This document shows, piece after piece, positions 1-6,797 of a stretch of DNA of 26,907 bases. This stretch comes from CBDUQI01 sp965369325. Its GTDB lineage: Bacteria > Pseudomonadota > Gammaproteobacteria > Steroidobacterales > JBCBZW01. The notes beneath the pieces are model-generated. The model searched no databases. It was not told where the DNA came from and worked only from the letters and a program-made list of their open reading frames with translations. Position 1 is the first letter of the stretch, and each line of letters begins with the position of its first letter. Where the stretch lies: assembly GCA_965369325.1 (NCBI GenBank), contig CBDUQI010000065.1, forward strand, positions 1 through 26,907, given 5' to 3'. Position numbers and translations under genes: made by a program.

Positions 1-35
1 CCACCGTCCTGCGCTGGCCCCGACGAGGGGGGGGC

Positions 36-1109
36 TTAGCCCTGCGCCAGTAATTCGCGCAAATTGATGACGGCGGAGTTGGCGCGCGCGAGATAGGAGG
101 CCATTACCAGGGAGTGATTGGCAAACAGGCCAAAGCCCCAGCCGTTGAGGACCACCGGGCTACGTAACGCCTGCTGGCTGGCTTCCAACTCTCGGATAAT
201 CTGCCGCAGGCTAGTGGTCGCGTTTTTCTTCTCCAGCACTTCGGCAAAATCAAACTCGGCCGCGCGCAGCAGATGAATCAGCGCCCAGGACGCGCCGCGT
301 GCCTCAAAGAAAACATTATCGATTAGGTGCCAGGGTGTCTTTACCACGATATCGCCAGGCTGCGGCGAGGAATTGGCAGCGGAGGGGTCGCCAGCTAGAT
401 TAGTGTTGACCCGCCGCTGGCCAACGCTGGCGGTAAGCTGCTGAGTGTAGCCGCCCAGGCGTTTTTCCAGCAGCTCCAGCCATTCGCGCAGATTGTCGGC
501 GCGTGCGTAGAACTGCGCGTCCTGGTCTGCGCTGGCGCCCAGGCGATCACGATATTCGATCAGGTGCCCGATCGCACGGCGATATTCGGCTTCCGTGCGC
601 GGCAGAATCCAGGAATCGCTGTTAAAGCTGAGCAGTGGCTCGGCTTTGGCCAGATCGGTATCTTCCATCGATTGGGATTGCGAGCGGCTGTAGTCGTTGC
701 GTACCACCTTCGCCAGGTCTCGCACCTGGACCAGCGCGCCAAATTCCCAGCTCGGAATATTGTCCAGAAACACACTGGGCGGGGCGATGTCGTTGCTGAG
801 GTAGCCACCTGGCTTGTCCAGCAGTGTCTGCGCTACGCGGATTAGCGTGTCGACGGTCGCGTAGCCGACCACGTGTGGCTGCTCGGCAGTACCCGCATCC
901 ACCCAAAAGGGCTTGGGCTCGCGCGACCAGTACCAGGCGATGGCACTCATGATCGCGAGTAGCACGAGCAATAGCCCCAGCCCGCGCCGGAGCCAGGGTT
1001 TTTTTTCGCCCTGATCGACGTTGGGGGTGCGTGAGAAAAAATCGGTAAACGCGCCCCAATAGCGTCCCAGGCGGCTTTCGGTCTCGGTCATGGTATCGGT
1101 GTCGGTCAC
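36..1109 (-). CDS. DUF2333 family inner-membrane protein
   Basis: The 357-residue product resembles the DUF2333 family of gammaproteobacterial proteins of unknown function; I recognise it by its overall sequence and not by a catalytic motif. A short charged cytoplasmic N-terminus precedes one membrane segment at about residues 42-62, and the remainder (about 290 residues) should be periplasmic. The GTG start at 1109 is preferred because AGAGG lies 5 bases upstream; an in-frame ATG at 1091 has no such site. The stop is TAA at 36-38, so the gene is complete. The next gene on the same strand ends 239 bases upstream and a strong palindrome lies between them, so it is probably transcribed separately. 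Role unknown. Confidence 0.8.
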   Translation of the reverse strand: MTDTDTMTETESRLGRYWGAFTDFFSRTPNVDQGEKKPWLRRGLGLLLVLLAIMSAIAWYWSREPKPFWVDAGTAEQPHVVGYATVDTLIRVAQTLLDKPGGYLSNDIAPPSVFLDNIPSWEFGALVQVRDLAKVVRNDYSRSQSQSMEDTDLAKAEPLLSFNSDSWILPRTEAEYRRAIGHLIEYRDRLGASADQDAQFYARADNLREWLELLEKRLGGYTQQLTASVGQRRVNTNLAGDPSAANSSPQPGDIVVKTPWHLIDNVFFEARGASWALIHLLRAAEFDFAEVLEKKNATTSLRQIIRELEASQQALRSPVVLNGWGFGLFANHSLVMASYLARANSAVINLRELLAQG

Positions 1110-1154
1110 GGTAACCTCTAGTCTAAGCGATGCTGTTTATGCGAACGCGTGGGC

Positions 1155-1247
1155 GGGCGCTGCCCAAGTCTATGATCCCGGCGCGTTGCAGGCCAGCCGC
1201 GTGCGGCGGGATTCAGTAAACGAGTATGACAGGGGTGGGCGCTGCCC
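1155..1247. repeat. Two copies of an 11-bp hairpin-forming repeat
   Basis: GGGCGCTGCCC occurs at 1155-1165 and again at 1237-1247, each followed by (A/G)AGT. Each copy can fold as GGGC-gct-GCCC. They lie in the 239-base gap upstream of the DUF2333 gene, which holds no convincing gene. Function unknown; this could be chance in GC-rich DNA. Confidence 0.3.
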
Positions 1248-1304
1248 GAGTGGTTTTCAAGCGGCTCGAAGTGTGCTGTGACGGGGTGATATAGCGGGTG
1301 GCTG

Positions 1305-1335
1305 TTAGCGCCTGCGGGCGGCCCGCAGGCGCTAA
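1305..1335 (-). terminator. Long perfect palindrome downstream of the propeller-cytochrome gene
   Basis: TTAGCGCCTGCGGGC at 1305-1319 is repeated in exact inverse at 1321-1335 around a single G, giving 15 paired bases (about 12-13 in a real hairpin after loop formation). It starts 13 bases beyond the stop of the minus-strand gene at 1349, as expected for a transcription terminator. No T-tract follows on either strand, so it is not a classical intrinsic terminator. It could instead be an mRNA 3-prime stabiliser or a dispersed repeat. Confidence 0.45.
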
Positions 1336-1348
1336 GTTGGTTGGCCGA

Positions 1349-4300
1349 TCAGTTACCGGCGCCGGGTCCCGGTGTGGAGAAGAACATGCTCTTGAGCAGG
1401 CTCAGGTCCGCGAAGTTGACGTTGCCGTCGCCATCCAGATCGGTATCCGGATCGCTGCCAAAGAACGCATCTTTCATGATGGCGAGGTCATTAAAGTTGA
1501 TCTGCCCATCATTGTCGAAGTCACCGTCGCAAAGATTGCCAAAGCCGTCGCCATCCGTATCTCGTTGCCCGGCATTGCTGAGGCTTGAGCAGTTGTCGCA
1601 AAGGTTGCCAACATCGTCGCCGTCTGTATCTGATTGCGCTACGTTGTTTAACGCTGGGCAGTTGTCCAGGGCATCGCTTATCCCGTCCAGGTCCCGATCC
1701 ACGCCCGCACGGGCGCCCGAGCCGGGCGGCTGGCAGGTAAAGGTAAGTGGCTCGCCGTTAGTGGCCAGACTGCGCAGAGTGCTGTCCTCAAGCACGGTGC
1801 CATCGTCCACCAGGTACTGCGCGTTGCCCAGATAACGCGCGCCGCGAGGCTTGCCGTCGATCACCCCCTTCACGACCACATCGCATTCGGTCACTGTGCC
1901 GCCGAGTATGTTGGAAACGAACGAGGCTTGCGAGCGCACCAGCAGCAGGTCAATGCGATCGCTCACTTCGCTGGCGCTGGTGGCGCTCAGGGTGATCTGC
2001 TGGCCCACAATGGGGGCCAGATCGGTATCGAAGGCCAGCATGTATTGCTCCATCTGCCGGCGCTTGTCGTCGCCGTTATTGGGGCCATCAAAGCCGACGC
2101 CGCCACTGCTATCGAACACCTCGGCGTTGAAGAAGCGGAAGATGGTGTCCACACTGCCGTCGTGCAGGAAGCCAAAGCCGCGGATCTGCTCGCCCTGATG
2201 GCCGTTGTTGCCGTTGTTGATAAAGCCACTCGGTGGCATGCCAAACATACCAACTTTCTGGTACAGATTACGTAGATGGGAAATTTTGATGATCTGCGGC
2301 TCGGACTCGAAGCTGGCGGCGCCGCCGTTGCCAAAGGCGCCGGCTGCCGCGTCGACCACATGGCAGCCGTTGCAGGTAAAGCCGAAGCCGTCAAAATCCA
2401 GTCCGTCGGAGCGACGCGTGCCGAAGTAAAAATCAAATCCACCCTGTTGTTCCGCGGTGAGCGCGTTGTCTAGGTTGCGCACCGGATTCGGCGGCAGCGC
2501 AATCTCCAGTGCGAACGCTGTGAACTCATTCATCTGCGCCTCGCTCAGCTCGCTGGTACGTCCAAGCAGCCCAGGGAAGGCAGGGTTAAAGTTGTTGAAC
2601 GAGATTGTGGTGTCGGTGGCATCAGTGCCCAACGGGCCGACGGCGCGGTCGCCGCGCCAGTGCATGGCGCCGCCGTTCACCAGCCCGCGTAGCGTCTGCG
2701 TGGTCATTGGCCCTTTCATGGGATGCAGGTCTTTCACATCGCCGGTGCCGTTGATGGGCGAGGGCGCGGTAAAGGCGGTGATTTCCAGGTTGATGGTGAG
2801 TGGATTGTTCTCGATCACATCCCCGTCCGGATCGCCAAGGTCCCAGGCCAGGCTGTCCAGATCGCCATAAATGTGGCAGGCCGCGCAGGACGCCTCGCCG
2901 TTGGATGAGGTTAGGCGGGCGTCATACAGCAACGGCCGGCCGGTGATCACGTGGGCGGGTTCGGGGTTGTGCATCGCCACTTCGCTGAGCACGCTGCCGT
3001 CGGTGAGGTCCAGTGCGAGCACCGCATTGTTGAAGCGGGTGAGGACATACAGGCGATTGCGGGCTTCATCCAGTGCCAAACCGGCCGGCCCGCCGCCGGG
3101 TACCGGTAGATAGTGGCTGCTGGCCGTGGTCGGATCGAAGTTATCCCAGGCGGTGTCGTCGCTGAGTGTCGCGGCCGGGATTACGCCGATGGTGGAAGAG
3201 CCAAAGGCCGCGACGTACACAGTGCCGCCGCTGGAGACGACCATCTGCGTTGGGGTGGCAAGGCTGTGCTCTTTGACATCGGCGGGCGCTGGCGTGAGCG
3301 CGTAGTTGATGTGCTTGTTCAGGTGGCGCCGTTTCGGGTTAGCGCCGGGGGCGAGCACGGTAATACTGGATTCGGACAGGTGTCCTTGCACCGTGCTGCC
3401 GCCACCGCCGGCCCCTTCAAAGCGTACCTCGTTGACCGAGTCCGTATTGGAGACCAGTAGGTTGCCGGTGACCGGGTCGAGCACCATGTTGAACAGGATG
3501 GTCCCAACGCCACTCCAGGCACTGCCTTGGGCGAGTGTGTTGGCGTTAATGGCGAACACGTCCTGATCCGGTAGGGTGAATTTGATCCCTTCGCCCCAGT
3601 CGCGACCCAGTTCGTCCTGCCATTGCTGATCGTCATTGTTCCATTTGACGATCAGGCCGGTCTCCGGCGCCTGCTCGCCCTGATGATTCTCTGCGGGCCC
3701 GGGGTTACCGCCCGGCGCATCCCCGCAGGGTGTGCTCGGATCGAAACCGTCGCAGACAAACCCTTCGGTGACGGTCGCTGTTTGATTGCCGGAATGGAAC
3801 ACCGCCGCGTACACGGTGTTGCCGTCCGGGCTGACGGCGAGCGCTCTGGGCGTGTCGCCGAACAACTCCACAATGCCCACGGGTACTCCGCCAATGGCCG
3901 CACCCGGATTGCCTGCGTCGAAGACCCAGAGGTCTGCTCGCGACACCCCTGGCGTGGTGAACTGTGGGTCGCCTGCGCCGGCGACACCGCTTAGACTGTC
4001 CGCGATGCGATGCTGGCCCCGATGCGCAGTTGTAATAAAGGCGCGCTGGTTGGTACCTGCGAACACAATGTCGCGCGGCTCATCGCCGACCAGGAGTGTT
4101 CGCGTGACCGTGCGCGTATTCAGATCAACGATGCTGACGCTGTCCGAGAGGTGGTTGACCACCCAGAGCTCATCGTCGTTGCGTAGCGCCAGGGCTACCG
4201 GCTCCATGCCAACGGGAATCGAATCGGCCAACGATAATCCACCGCTGCCAACGTTAAATATTTCCAGTCGGCCGTCGGGCGTGTTCAGTGCAAACAGCTC

Positions 4301-4456
4301 TGTGCCGGCACTGTTCATGACCAGCGGGCGCACCTGACCGGACTCGAAGGTAATGAACGCGGGTTGTGCGTGAGCCAGGTTGGCCACCAGCAGCGCGCCG
4401 GCCAGGGCAACGGCGAACCGGCGAAGAGAAGCGAATGTGTATCGTCGTGTTTGCAC
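1349..4456 (-). CDS. Secreted beta-propeller / diheme cytochrome c protein with C-terminal TSP3-dockerin module
   Basis: The 1035-residue protein starts at GTG 4456, with a GGGGGA ribosome site 5 bases upstream, directly before a signal peptide ending AHA-QPA. The open frame extends to 4555, but that adds 33 residues ahead of the signal peptide. Residues ~35-500 are a YVTN-type beta-propeller. Two c-heme motifs follow, CAACH at 524-528 and CNGCH at 695-699, with MauG/CcpA-like context (PMKGPMTTQTLRGL after the first, HLRNLY and FLHDGS after the second). Thrombospondin type 3 repeats occupy ~920-978, then two EF-hand loops of dockerin type at 979-990 and 1006-1017, both with canonical D-x-D-x-D-G spacing. 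No sorting anchor follows the final PGPGAGN. The product is probably an exported peroxidase-like or electron-transfer protein; its substrate is unknown. The neighbour at 4606 shares the dockerin module. Confidence 0.85.
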   Translation of the reverse strand: MQTRRYTFASLRRFAVALAGALLVANLAHAQPAFITFESGQVRPLVMNSAGTELFALNTPDGRLEIFNVGSGGLSLADSIPVGMEPVALALRNDDELWVVNHLSDSVSIVDLNTRTVTRTLLVGDEPRDIVFAGTNQRAFITTAHRGQHRIADSLSGVAGAGDPQFTTPGVSRADLWVFDAGNPGAAIGGVPVGIVELFGDTPRALAVSPDGNTVYAAVFHSGNQTATVTEGFVCDGFDPSTPCGDAPGGNPGPAENHQGEQAPETGLIVKWNNDDQQWQDELGRDWGEGIKFTLPDQDVFAINANTLAQGSAWSGVGTILFNMVLDPVTGNLLVSNTDSVNEVRFEGAGGGGSTVQGHLSESSITVLAPGANPKRRHLNKHINYALTPAPADVKEHSLATPTQMVVSSGGTVYVAAFGSSTIGVIPAATLSDDTAWDNFDPTTASSHYLPVPGGGPAGLALDEARNRLYVLTRFNNAVLALDLTDGSVLSEVAMHNPEPAHVITGRPLLYDARLTSSNGEASCAACHIYGDLDSLAWDLGDPDGDVIENNPLTINLEITAFTAPSPINGTGDVKDLHPMKGPMTTQTLRGLVNGGAMHWRGDRAVGPLGTDATDTTISFNNFNPAFPGLLGRTSELSEAQMNEFTAFALEIALPPNPVRNLDNALTAEQQGGFDFYFGTRRSDGLDFDGFGFTCNGCHVVDAAAGAFGNGGAASFESEPQIIKISHLRNLYQKVGMFGMPPSGFINNGNNGHQGEQIRGFGFLHDGSVDTIFRFFNAEVFDSSGGVGFDGPNNGDDKRRQMEQYMLAFDTDLAPIVGQQITLSATSASEVSDRIDLLLVRSQASFVSNILGGTVTECDVVVKGVIDGKPRGARYLGNAQYLVDDGTVLEDSTLRSLATNGEPLTFTCQPPGSGARAGVDRDLDGISDALDNCPALNNVAQSDTDGDDVGNLCDNCSSLSNAGQRDTDGDGFGNLCDGDFDNDGQINFNDLAIMKDAFFGSDPDTDLDGDGNVNFADLSLLKSMFFSTPGPGAGN
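1379..1598 (-). repeat. TSP3-dockerin module, copy 1 (C-terminal in its gene)
   Basis: This stretch and 5392-5611 align without a gap over 220 bp at a constant offset of 4013 bases. The encoded 72 residues match at about 48 positions by hand count, from the last TSP3 repeat through both EF-hand loops to KSMFF. Both EF-hand loops look intact in this copy. The same module sits at opposite ends of two otherwise unrelated proteins, which indicates module duplication or shuffling. Confidence 0.8.
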
Positions 4457-4605
4457 GATATCCCCCGAGGTTAAAGTGACGCGGCTGATCGGCTTTGTTA
4501 GCGTATGGTTCCGGTCAGCGTTAGCAGCGCCTGCGTACGGTATATGGTAGTACACGGCGCGGCGCGGGCTCCAGCGCGCGAGCTGGCAGCGAATTACCTG
4601 GGCCG

Positions 4606-5730
4606 TTAGCGGCCCATCACCTGCTTGATAAAACTGTCCTGTTTGCCGCCGGAGCGTGGGGTGGTCATGAACACGGCTAGGTTCTGCACCATCTCGGTAA
4701 AGCAGCTGAGTGCATCCGGGCCGTCAGGGCAACGCGGTGCGAACATGCTTTGCCACTGCGGGCAGCGGGCGGGAATTTGCGAGACAATGGCGCCGGCAGC
4801 ACCTGGGTTTGCTACTTCGGCGACCAGTGCATCAGCGGTGAGGGCGGCCGCCTCTAGCCGGCAGCTGTCATCACTCAGGTCTACATACAGGCCTTCGTCC
4901 GGCGCCGCGGGATGGTGCTCGAAATGGCAAAAGTAGTCGTAGAAACCGCGCCCAGCGGCTATGCCGATCATGTCGGCCGTGTGGCGACCAACCACATCTG
5001 CGCCATGCGGCAACCCAAATGGTAAGGCGCGGGCGGCGTCGGCCAGTGATTGCTCGACCGGGCCACCGCCGCGCCGCGAAGGGCCGATCATTGCATCACT
5101 CCACAGACGTACTGCCTGCGCGATTGAGGCGCGCGCCTCACCGCCAATGGATGAGCCGGCTTCAGCGTCCGTGCAGAAGCCGTCGCAAATAGGCCCCCAA
5201 GGGCCGACGTATTCAGTGGAACAACCGTTGCCCGGCGCGGTGGGCTTGGGATCGCGCCACAAGCAGGAAAGCTCAATAGTGAAGCCCTCATCGCCCCAGT
5301 CGCAAAACTGCCCTTCCTGGGTGCAATCACCGGAGAAGTAGCAATTGCAGATGGGCACTTCGGGGTTGTCGCCAGTGGGGCCGGGCGCGGTGAAGAACAT
5401 GCTCTTCAACTGGCCGAGATCGTTGAAGTTCACGTTGCCGTCGCCATCCAGATCGCTGTCTGGTGAGGCACTGAAGAACATGGTCTTCATAATGGCCAGA
5501 TCGGAAAAATCGGTCTGTGCGTCATCGTTAAAATCGCCGTCGCACAGATTGCCGTAGCCATCTGCGTTGGTGTCGCGTTGATCAGGGTTGGCGGTGAGCG
5601 TGCAATTGTCGGTGTTGTCGTCAAAGCCGTCGCCGTCGCTGTCAAAACTGTCGGCGCCAACCCCCACGCCTGCCAGCGTGATGCACAACAGCGCGGTGAG
5701 GCTGGAACGGAGTTTCAGGTTATTAAACAT
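4606..5730 (-). CDS. Secreted cysteine-rich orphan protein with N-terminal TSP3-dockerin module
   Basis: The 374-residue protein starts at ATG 5730, where AAGGAG lies 8 bases upstream; an in-frame start at 5766 lacks a site and would precede the signal peptide. The signal peptide (1-26) ends GVGA-DSF. Residues 28-65 are a thrombospondin type 3 repeat and 66-113 a dockerin-like pair of EF-hands. The first loop is degenerate (Gly to Ala at loop position 6, Thr at 8) and the second is canonical at 93-104. Residues 128-343 contain 13 cysteines, suggesting a disulphide-rich extracytoplasmic fold. I do not recognise this domain and see no heme motif or catalytic signature. It is upstream of, and on the same strand as, the propeller-cytochrome gene across a 149-base gap, so co-transcription is possible. 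Function unknown. Confidence 0.75.
   Translation of the reverse strand: MFNNLKLRSSLTALLCITLAGVGVGADSFDSDGDGFDDNTDNCTLTANPDQRDTNADGYGNLCDGDFNDDAQTDFSDLAIMKTMFFSASPDSDLDGDGNVNFNDLGQLKSMFFTAPGPTGDNPEVPICNCYFSGDCTQEGQFCDWGDEGFTIELSCLWRDPKPTAPGNGCSTEYVGPWGPICDGFCTDAEAGSSIGGEARASIAQAVRLWSDAMIGPSRRGGGPVEQSLADAARALPFGLPHGADVVGRHTADMIGIAAGRGFYDYFCHFEHHPAAPDEGLYVDLSDDSCRLEAAALTADALVAEVANPGAAGAIVSQIPARCPQWQSMFAPRCPDGPDALSCFTEMVQNLAVFMTTPRSGGKQDSFIKQVMGR
5392..5611 (-). repeat. TSP3-dockerin module, copy 2 (N-terminal in its gene)
   Basis: This is the partner of 1379-1598, ungapped over 220 bp. In both genes a PGP motif follows the second EF-hand helix. Here the first calcium loop has lost its Gly and hydrophobic positions, so only the second loop looks fully competent. 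Confidence 0.8.
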
Positions 5731-5738
5731 ATTGTTAT

Positions 5739-5744
5739 CTCCTT
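5739..5744 (-). promoter_or_regulatory. Ribosome binding site fixing the start of the cysteine-rich protein
   Basis: AAGGAG on the minus strand ends 8 bases before ATG 5730. It decides against the longer frame beginning at 5766 and places a clean signal peptide at the N-terminus. Confidence 0.75.
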
Positions 5745-5860
5745 GTTGTCCGCACGATCCGGTCACAAAATCCTGCGCGTGCGTTGAACCCGAAGCGTAG
5801 GCGCGAGCCTAACATGGCGTGCGGCCAGATCGCGACAGAACTCTCCGGTCGCTAGTGCGG

Positions 5861-5873
5861 ATTGAACGTCAAT
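5861..5873. promoter_or_regulatory. 13-bp inverted repeat in the divergent cytochrome region
   Basis: ATTGA-acg-TCAAT lies between the minus-strand dockerin gene and the cytochrome c4 promoter, about 40 bases upstream of the proposed -35. The half-sites resemble those of Crp/Fnr regulators, but the 3-base spacing is not the N4 of an FNR box. Possible operator only. Confidence 0.25.
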
Positions 5874-5901
5874 AACTGTGTACGGGTACTTAAGCATGGT
5901 G

Positions 5902-5929
5902 TGGATATGCGTACATGCCCTGATACAAT
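5902..5929 (+). promoter_or_regulatory. Probable sigma-70 promoter of cytochrome c4
   Basis: TGGATA (5902-5907, 4 of 6) is separated by 16 bases from TACAAT (5924-5929, 5 of 6). TG at 5921-5922 makes an extended -10. Transcription would start near 5936, giving a leader of about 68 bases before ATG 6004. CATG motifs recur at 5895, 5914 and 5935. Confidence 0.5.
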
Positions 5930-6003
5930 GCCTGCATGCTGCAATGCACTGTCGGCGTCAGAGCACCGCGTGTGTGCGACCAACGAATAGAGGAACAACG
6001 AGT

Positions 6004-6645
6004 ATGAGCAGGATACGACTAGGTAAGGTATGGGCGGCCGCGGGTGCGGTGATGCTGCTGAGCGGATCGCCGGTGTTGGCAGGCGGCGACGCGGATGCGG
6101 GCAAGGCGGCTTATGCAATCTGCGCAACCTGCCATGCGGCCGATGGCGCGGGCAATACGGCGATGAACTCCCCGCGCATTAGCGGGCTGTCTGAAAGCTA
6201 CCTGGCGCGCCAGTTGCGATACTACCGCGACGGTGTGCGTGGTGCAGACCCCAAAGATGCGTTTGGTATGCAGATGGCACCCATGGCCAAAACGCTGGCC
6301 GATGATGCTGCCTTGGCTAACGTGTCGGCCTACATTGCGACGCTGCAGTCCGATCCGGCGCCAGCCAGCCTAAAAGATGCGGATGTCGCAGATGGCAAGA
6401 ACCGATATGCCGTCTGTGCGACTTGTCATGGCGCTAAAGGTGAGGGTAACGACGCGTTGAATGCGCCGGCTCTGGCGGGCCAGCACGATTGGTATGTCGC
6501 GCGCCAGGTGATGAGCTTCAAGAACGGCTTGCGTGGTGTGCACCCCAAAGATGTGCCCGGTATGCAAATGAAACCGATGGCGATGACACTGCCGGACGCG
6601 GCAGCGGTCAAGAACGTCGCGGCCTACGTGGCCACGCTGAAGTAA
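6004..6645 (+). CDS. Periplasmic diheme cytochrome c4
   Basis: The 213-residue protein is a tandem of two class I cytochrome c domains, as in the cytochrome c4 family that carries electrons in the periplasm, often to terminal oxidases. A signal peptide ends VLA-GGD (about residue 26). Heme motifs CATCH lie at 40-44 and 138-142. Each half ends in a Met-rich segment, GMQMAPM (88-94) and GMQMKPM (186-192), supplying the axial Met ligands. ATG 6004 is chosen because it begins the signal peptide and AGGAA lies 8 bases upstream; the frame is open from 5878 without a better start. The length fits the family. It is divergent from the dockerin pair, which includes another c-type cytochrome, so it is a plausible electron partner; that is inference from position alone. 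Confidence 0.93.
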   Translation: MSRIRLGKVWAAAGAVMLLSGSPVLAGGDADAGKAAYAICATCHAADGAGNTAMNSPRISGLSESYLARQLRYYRDGVRGADPKDAFGMQMAPMAKTLADDAALANVSAYIATLQSDPAPASLKDADVADGKNRYAVCATCHGAKGEGNDALNAPALAGQHDWYVARQVMSFKNGLRGVHPKDVPGMQMKPMAMTLPDAAAVKNVAAYVATLK

Positions 6646-6759
6646 TCCACCATCCCCTGGGCGCGAGCGCGGCGCTGCGGCCACCCCAACGCCCTGCCGC
6701 CTGCGGTTTGCCGCGGGCGCAAGGCTGAGGCATCATCAGCAGGGCGAATGGCAGTGGCA

Positions 6760-6785
6760 AAACCGGTTACGTTGATAACCGGTTT
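6760..6785 (+). terminator. Perfect 10-bp hairpin between cytochrome c4 and the SRPBCC-CBS gene
   Basis: AAACCGGTTA (6760-6769) and TAACCGGTTT (6776-6785) form a perfect stem around a 6-base loop, followed by TTTATC. It is 115 bases after the cytochrome stop and only 4 bases before the GGGGG ribosome site of the next gene. It may end cytochrome transcription, or be a leader structure affecting translation of the next gene. Confidence 0.45.
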
Positions 6786-6797
6786 ATCGGGGGAATG

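Noticed and set aside
1236..1275. tRNA-like string GCTGCCCGAGTGG resembling a Leu/Ser/Tyr tRNA D-arm region
   Set aside because: No acceptor stem, anticodon arm or T-loop (TTCGA) follows at the right distances; at most a chance match.
3786..4337. 183-codon plus-strand frame inside the propeller-cytochrome gene
   Set aside because: Ser/Pro/Arg-rich shadow of a clearly coding minus-strand propeller.
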